Positions 34,144-38,054 of a DNA stretch of 38,054 nucleotides are shown here, in pieces. This DNA comes from Clostridia bacterium (GTDB lineage Bacteria; Bacillota; Clostridia; Christensenellales; Pumilibacteraceae). The notes beneath the pieces were generated by a model that saw nothing but the letters and a program-made list of their open reading frames with translations, was not told the DNA's origin and made no database searches. Position 1 is the first letter of the stretch. Every line of letters starts with the position of its first letter. The position numbers were made by a program, and so were the translations under genes. The DNA lies in NCBI GenBank assembly GCA_900767465.1, contig CAAGAW010000041.1, forward strand, positions 1 through 38,054, given 5' to 3'.

Positions 34144-35703
34144 TCAGTACGTTTTCTGAAGCCGTTTGATAAACGCGATACTTTCTTTCATTTTTCCCGT
34201 GCCGAAGTTGCGGTCGAGGAAGGTTATAAGCCCGCGGAGTTCGTCGCGGATAAGCGAGAGGTTAAGGCTCTCGAACTTGCGGAACACTTTGGTTGCGAGG
34301 ATATAGTCCACGGCGTCGATTTCGCTGCCGCCGCACGCAACGTACACGGGAACGAACACGCCGAGTTGCTTCATGATACGGTTACCGAACGCAACGCGGA
34401 ACTTTTCGATTACGTAAAGGTCGAGCGCGGAAATCGCGTCGAGCATTTTTTTGCTTACGGGGTAGCGTTTTACCGCCTCGTCGTAAAGCGCGGATACGTG
34501 CGAGTACGAAATGCGTTTGCTTTCGGTCGCGGGAGCCTCGAACGGAATACCTTTGCTGTCGAGATTGATAACCAGCGCGCGGTCGTAAACCTTGTCGGAC
34601 ACCGAGAAAGTCGAGTCGTCGTTGTTGATCGTGCCTACGTACCAGACGTTTTGCGGGATACGAAGGTTACCGCCGGTAAGCCGCACGGGATCGTCCTCCC
34701 ACGAGGACGGAACGAGTTCGATTTTCCACTCGTTCGGGTCGGGCATTTCGAGAACGGACAACATTTCGGCGAAGTAGTATTCTACTCTCGCGATGTTCAT
34801 TTCGTCGAGAATAACGACGTTGAGGTCGTCGTTGTACGAAGCCTCGTAAATACGGCGCAAAACTTCGGTCTCGTTGAATTTTTTGGTAAATTCGTTGAAG
34901 TATCCGAAAAGTTCGTTACGGTCGCGCCACGACGGCTGAACGGAAGCGATCGTCGCGTCCACGTCGAAATACTTGCCCATTACGTACGGGAGCGAGGTTT
35001 TACCGGTACCGGATATACCCTGAAGAACGATCAGTTTGGTTGCCGCAAGACCCGCAAACATAAGGCGGATCGTGCGCACGTCGTAATAAAGATGATGGTT
35101 CGAGCAAGCAAAATTGCGAAGATCGTCGCACATCGCCGCAAGCGTAAGGCTGTCGTCGTAAGCGGGCGGCTGGAAGTACGCGTATTTTTCGTCAACCATA
35201 CTCAGCCGCGCGAATCTGCCGCTCGGCGCGGGCAACGCTTCCGCTCCGTCGAGAGCCTGCTCGACCTCTTTGAACTCTTCCTCGAACATACGTTTCATTT
35301 GTTCGTAACTGAGTCCCGCCTGCGTAACTTTAAGTTGGATAATGCGTTCCTTTTCCTGCGTAAGGCGAAGTACGTCGCGGTGAAGATCGGAAATCTCTTC
35401 GAGCAGATCCTCGTTACCTACAAGCGTTTTGCGGAATCTGACGAATTTTCTTACTCCGATAACTATCAAAAACACGACGCCCGCCCACACCGCGACGGTG
35501 AGTAAAAACGCAAGTACGGACAAAATCCAGTCCGCGACGGTGAAATTTACGCTTTCTTCCGCCCACAGCCTGAAATAGTACGGAAAGTCGAAAATCTTTA
35601 CTATCCCGTAAAATATTCCTTTAAAAACGGTCAGAAGTCCGTCCAGCATATAACTGAAAAAGGACTTGAACCAACTCATGAAGCCGTATAAAAAACCGTT
35701 CAT
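34144..35703 (-). CDS. Membrane-anchored McrB-like AAA+ ATPase
   Basis: The 519-residue protein starts with an amphipathic aromatic stretch and one clear transmembrane helix (about 56-84), then a coiled coil (about 93-150). The AAA+ module has Walker A GISGTGKT at 229-236, Walker B VVILDEMN at about 296-303, sensor GTINNDDS near 357-364, and KVYDRA with a candidate arginine finger. This is the pattern of McrB-family motors. The DUF2357-like partner is encoded next, as McrC is to McrB. The membrane anchor and the SipW genes on either side argue against ordinary DNA restriction. The start is ATG after GAGGTAAG. Its gene follows SipW-type peptidase 2 by 48 bases. Confidence 0.85.
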   Translation of the reverse strand: MNGFLYGFMSWFKSFFSYMLDGLLTVFKGIFYGIVKIFDFPYYFRLWAEESVNFTVADWILSVLAFLLTVAVWAGVVFLIVIGVRKFVRFRKTLVGNEDLLEEISDLHRDVLRLTQEKERIIQLKVTQAGLSYEQMKRMFEEEFKEVEQALDGAEALPAPSGRFARLSMVDEKYAYFQPPAYDDSLTLAAMCDDLRNFACSNHHLYYDVRTIRLMFAGLAATKLIVLQGISGTGKTSLPYVMGKYFDVDATIASVQPSWRDRNELFGYFNEFTKKFNETEVLRRIYEASYNDDLNVVILDEMNIARVEYYFAEMLSVLEMPDPNEWKIELVPSSWEDDPVRLTGGNLRIPQNVWYVGTINNDDSTFSVSDKVYDRALVINLDSKGIPFEAPATESKRISYSHVSALYDEAVKRYPVSKKMLDAISALDLYVIEKFRVAFGNRIMKQLGVFVPVYVACGGSEIDAVDYILATKVFRKFESLNLSLIRDELRGLITFLDRNFGTGKMKESIAFIKRLQKTY

Positions 35704-35751
35704 TTTGTCTTACCTCGCGTTTTGCGGCTTGTCCGGACTAACGTCGCCCGT

Positions 35752-36528
35752 TCATTCCGCGCTTTCTTCCTTGTTTTCTTCCGGACTCTGTCCGGCGTTT
35801 GCTTTTTCTATGCTTTTAAGGTAGTCTTCCACCGCTTTGCGTTTGATTTCCTCTTCCTCTTCGGCGGAAATTACCTTTTTGTCTGCGTTTTTGGTTTTGA
35901 TCACGGCGCGAACGAACGACACTATCTGCCATATAAAGAACGCGCACAGCGGCAATATTATGCACAATCCGAACCCGAGTTGCGTTCCGAGAAAGGTGAG
36001 AGCCGCGCCGATACCCGCTACTTTGCGACCCGTATAAACCGCGAGTATCGCCGAACGACTTACCGTTTCGGTAGTAAACGAAACCTGTCTGTTGTCGCCT
36101 TGCGTAGTAACCGACGTTATTCGATTGCTGCCGTCGCGCGTTATGCTTACGATACGGTGAGTGTTGTATTCGCCCTTCAAGATCTTGCCGTTGCCGTCGA
36201 TATCCCACTCGAAAGTGATTACGTCGCCGACTTCGAGCGAATCTATCGCGTCGTCGTTTTCGGCTATGTATCTGCCTACTATAAGATTGCCTTTTTTGAA
36301 TCCCGACGGCTTGTCGTCCGCTACCCCTTCGGGCTTATCCGCGTTCATCGAGTCGGACAGCACGCTTAAATAGCAGTTGCCGCCGAGCGTAGGAACGTTT
36401 TTCGCGTTGCCGTTAGCCGAAGCCACGACTATCGTTACGATTACCGCAAACGCCACGAGCGCCCATACGAGTACGTTGAGTACGACGTTTACCGTCTTTT
36501 TTACTTTGTTTTGTTGCTTGTTATCCAT
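35752..36528 (-). CDS. SipW-type signal peptidase I (second paralogue) with long acidic tail
   Basis: The 258-residue membrane peptidase has nucleophile Ser60 in VLSDSM, His124 in YNTHRIVS and GD at 144-145, again the Ser-His-Asp type. Helices lie near 14-37 and 170-195. It differs from the first paralogue by a longer insert between Ser and His and a cytoplasmic tail of about 60 residues rich in Glu and Lys (SAEEEEEIKRKAVEDYLKS). The tail might contact the ATPase complex encoded next. It is the gene closest to the TasA-like substrate and the first of the five-gene operon. Confidence 0.88.
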   Translation of the reverse strand: MDNKQQNKVKKTVNVVLNVLVWALVAFAVIVTIVVASANGNAKNVPTLGGNCYLSVLSDSMNADKPEGVADDKPSGFKKGNLIVGRYIAENDDAIDSLEVGDVITFEWDIDGNGKILKGEYNTHRIVSITRDGSNRITSVTTQGDNRQVSFTTETVSRSAILAVYTGRKVAGIGAALTFLGTQLGFGLCIILPLCAFFIWQIVSFVRAVIKTKNADKKVISAEEEEEIKRKAVEDYLKSIEKANAGQSPEENKEESAE

Positions 36529-36914
36529 ATTTTCCCGCTTATGATTGCGTGAGTACCGTCCGGAGCCTTTGCTCCGTGTATTTTTATCTGGTTTTTAAAT
36601 TTTTCCGGGCAATGCCGTCGCCGCGGAAATTTTTTCCGGGCGCAGACCGCCTGTCCGGGTTTTTGCGAACGAGCGCAAACCGCTTGTCCGAAAGTAAGCC
36701 GCGCTGTCGACGCGTTGTCGCCGCACGCGATAAAAGTTTTTCCGATCCGTCGCGTAATCGTCAGTCGTGCGGGAGCGGGCGCATGCGCCCCCTCCGACAG
36801 ACTTTGACGACGACCGAAAAGGTCGTTCCCCTCGCCCCGCGAGTGCGCACCCGCGAGGTTAAGGGGAAAAATACGGTTATTTGAGTAACGTCGGCGATCC
36901 TGTACCCGCAACGA
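36529..36914 (-). other. Structured leader between the TasA-like and SipW genes
   Basis: There is no credible gene in 386 bases. Read on the minus strand after the TasA-like stop: CCTCGC...GCGAGG enclosing GCGGGTGC/GCACTCGC; ACGACC/GGTCGT; GGAG-GGGCGCATGCGCCC-CTCC; and CGGAGC/GCTCCG shortly before the SipW start. Two imperfect 18-bp direct repeats (GCGCANACCGCNTGTCCG on the plus strand, 36640-36657 and 36673-36690) are 33 bp apart and could be operators. No strong promoter or classical terminator is seen, so the two genes may be one transcript cut or attenuated here. A 136-codon frame across it looks spurious. Confidence 0.5.
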
Positions 36915-37622
36915 TCAGTCTACGCCGAAAGTCAGTTCAACGTCAATGCCGGTAACGTTAGCGGCAGTCATATTGTCGGTATATACTTTTCCGTTGTCTC
37001 CGTCAATGTAGACGTAAACCTTTACTTCGACGGGCGTGCTGGTTACGGTGGCGGCAAGAACCTCGGCGGCTTCAATCTCAAATGATGTGCCCGACGTTTT
37101 GCCTTTCGCTAAAATCGTCTGGACGTTGGTTCCGCAAACTACTACCACTCCGATTGCGTCGGTAAACTCACTGGTTCCCGTTACTTTGCAAGTTGTCACT
37201 TTCAGATTCGAGGCGGAAGTAGCGGTATTCTCTTTTACGCTGATTTTGAACGTATTGAGCAATCTGTAATCATTCTTCTGTCCGTCCGGTACGTCCGTGT
37301 ATTCTCCGACTTTGGCAGAAGCGCCGGGCTCCGCCGCAACGGCAGTCTGCCATTTCTCGCCGGTGGCACCGTCGCCGTTCCACTTGGCGGGGAAAATCTT
37401 TCCTGTTGCGGTTTTCGCGGTTGCCGACTTTCCGTTGTCACTCGAAGCGCCGTCTTCATTCGCGATTTGCAACCATACGCTTTCGGATTTTGCGGTTACT
37501 TGCATACCGGTCGCGGAAACGCTCTGATTCATCGAGAACCACGCGAAGGTCGACGTTCCGAGAAGGACTGCGGAGACGAGCAACATCGCAAGCGCGGGCA
37601 CGATTGCTTTGAACTTTTTCAT
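36915..37622 (-). CDS. TasA/camelysin-like secreted protein (SipW substrate)
   Basis: The 235-residue product begins KKFKAIVPALAMLLVSAVLL, then GTSTFAWFSMN, the typical SipW-dependent signal ending in T-x-A-W-F. The mature part is beta-rich, Ser/Thr/Ala-rich and has one likely disulfide pair (KVTTCKVTG and VVVCGTN). The end, VKVYVYIDGDNG...VELTFGVD, resembles TasA-family C-termini. Such proteins form matrix fibres or surface layers. Two SipW-type peptidases are encoded downstream. AAGGAG lies ten bases before ATG. TATAAA lies about 25 bases upstream, but no good -35 box, so an alternative sigma factor or activator is possible. Confidence 0.87.
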   Translation of the reverse strand: MKKFKAIVPALAMLLVSAVLLGTSTFAWFSMNQSVSATGMQVTAKSESVWLQIANEDGASSDNGKSATAKTATGKIFPAKWNGDGATGEKWQTAVAAEPGASAKVGEYTDVPDGQKNDYRLLNTFKISVKENTATSASNLKVTTCKVTGTSEFTDAIGVVVVCGTNVQTILAKGKTSGTSFEIEAAEVLAATVTSTPVEVKVYVYIDGDNGKVYTDNMTAANVTGIDVELTFGVD

Positions 37623-37705
37623 TTTTCTTTTCTCCTTAAAATGTTATTTTTTATATTCACCGCGTTGCGCCGACGCGGCTAAATACCGTTGGTTTTGGGT
37701 TAGTT

Positions 37706-38052
37706 GTGTACGATTCGTCCGTCTTCCCTTCCGGGAGATTGCCACGTCGCGCGTTGCGCTCCTCGCAATGACAAGGCGGTGTTCGTGTACGCGACTTATT
37801 AAGGCTTCCCTTTGGGGATATTGACGGTCGTTGTTTTATAATGTCATTTCGACCGAAGTAAGAGTGCTTCCTCGTTCGCCCTCGGTTACGATGTCATTTC
37901 GACCGAAGTGAGGGGTTTAGCCCGAACGCAGTGGAGAAATCCCCCGCGGAAGAGGTATAACGTCCGTGTACGATTCGTCCGTCTTCCCTTCCGGGAGATT
38001 GCCACGTCGCGCGTTGCGCTCCTCGCAATGACAAGGCGGTGTTCGTGTACGC
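37706..38052. repeat. Two identical 87-bp repeats and intervening REP-like arms
   Basis: Bases 37706-37792 and 37966-38052 are identical (start offset 260). Each contains CTTCCGGGAGATTGCC...CGCAATGACAAGGCGG, the module also found at 64-107 and 19.1 kb. Between them are two GTCATTTCGACCGAAGT arms (near 37841 and 37892), the second followed by GCAGTGGAGAAATCCCCC. The rest of 37623-37705 holds only the leader of the TasA-like gene. Confidence 0.85.
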
Positions 38053-38054
38053 AA

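Noticed and set aside
30936..35703. Classical McrBC restriction system
   Set aside because: The ATPase has a membrane helix in place of a DNA-binding domain, the partner lacks a visible nuclease, and the genes are embedded among SipW peptidases. Kept as an evolutionary comparison only.
36501..36911. 136-codon minus-strand gene between the TasA-like and sipW2 genes
   Set aside because: It overlaps the sipW2 start, is Arg/Ala-rich, follows hairpins and direct repeats, and has no good ribosome site.
36529..36914. c-di-GMP riboswitch before the sipW operon
   Set aside because: A short GCAAAGGCTCCGG recalls part of the class I riboswitch, but the other conserved loop and stem partners are missing.

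Overview
The window looks like a chromosomal segment of an uncultured Bacillota (Clostridia-like) bacterium of roughly balanced GC content. The reasons are: strong AGGAGG-type ribosome sites, sigma-A promoters of the TTGANN-17-TATAAT type, a walJ/rlmH neighbourhood, SipW-type signal peptidases with a TasA/camelysin-like substrate, and two-subunit iron-sulfur fumarase. No phage, plasmid or rRNA genes are visible. Intergenic spaces are full of a palindromic, REP-like repeat mosaic that is probably specific to this genome.

Layout. 1-4.2 kb: repeats, an ABC-2 exporter pair, tRNA-Gly(CCC) with a duplicated 3' end, and a DMT-type permease. 4.2-9.7 kb: a beta-propeller glycosidase-like protein divergent from an AraC regulator, a gene fragment, a degenerate nitrilase-like protein, initiator tRNA-fMet with a broken upstream copy, glutamate racemase, and a PAP2 phosphatase. 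9.9-13.8 kb: a 2-TM protein, a GDSL hydrolase, proC, tadA and an M14 carboxypeptidase. 13.8-15.3 kb: a dense tandem repeat array ending in a duplicated rlmH 3' end. 15.3-18.7 kb: an operon walJ - CPBP protease with zinc ribbon - CPBP protease - rlmH. 19.4-22.2 kb: fumarase alpha/beta, a GNAT acetyltransferase, and uppP.

22.5-37.6 kb is the most interesting part; every gene is on the minus strand. In transcription order it holds a TasA-like secreted protein; SipW-like peptidase 2; a membrane-anchored McrB-like AAA+ ATPase; a 1053-residue DUF2357-like protein with three copies of an unnamed module; SipW-like peptidase 1; and a CACHE-GGDEF(degenerate)-EAL phosphodiesterase. A second operon with its own promoter follows: PAS/Cys-GGDEF-REC-HD-GYP, a periplasmic solute-binding lipoprotein, a hybrid histidine kinase, and an HPt protein. 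I read this as a c-di-GMP and phosphorelay controlled surface-fibre (matrix) locus. In it an McrBC-like ATPase pair appears to have been recruited to the membrane instead of to DNA restriction. The gene order and domains are seen directly; the joint function is inference.

A second theme is partial gene duplication at classical integration targets: the 3' end of tRNA-Gly, the 3' end of rlmH, and most of tRNA-fMet are all present twice within a few hundred bases.
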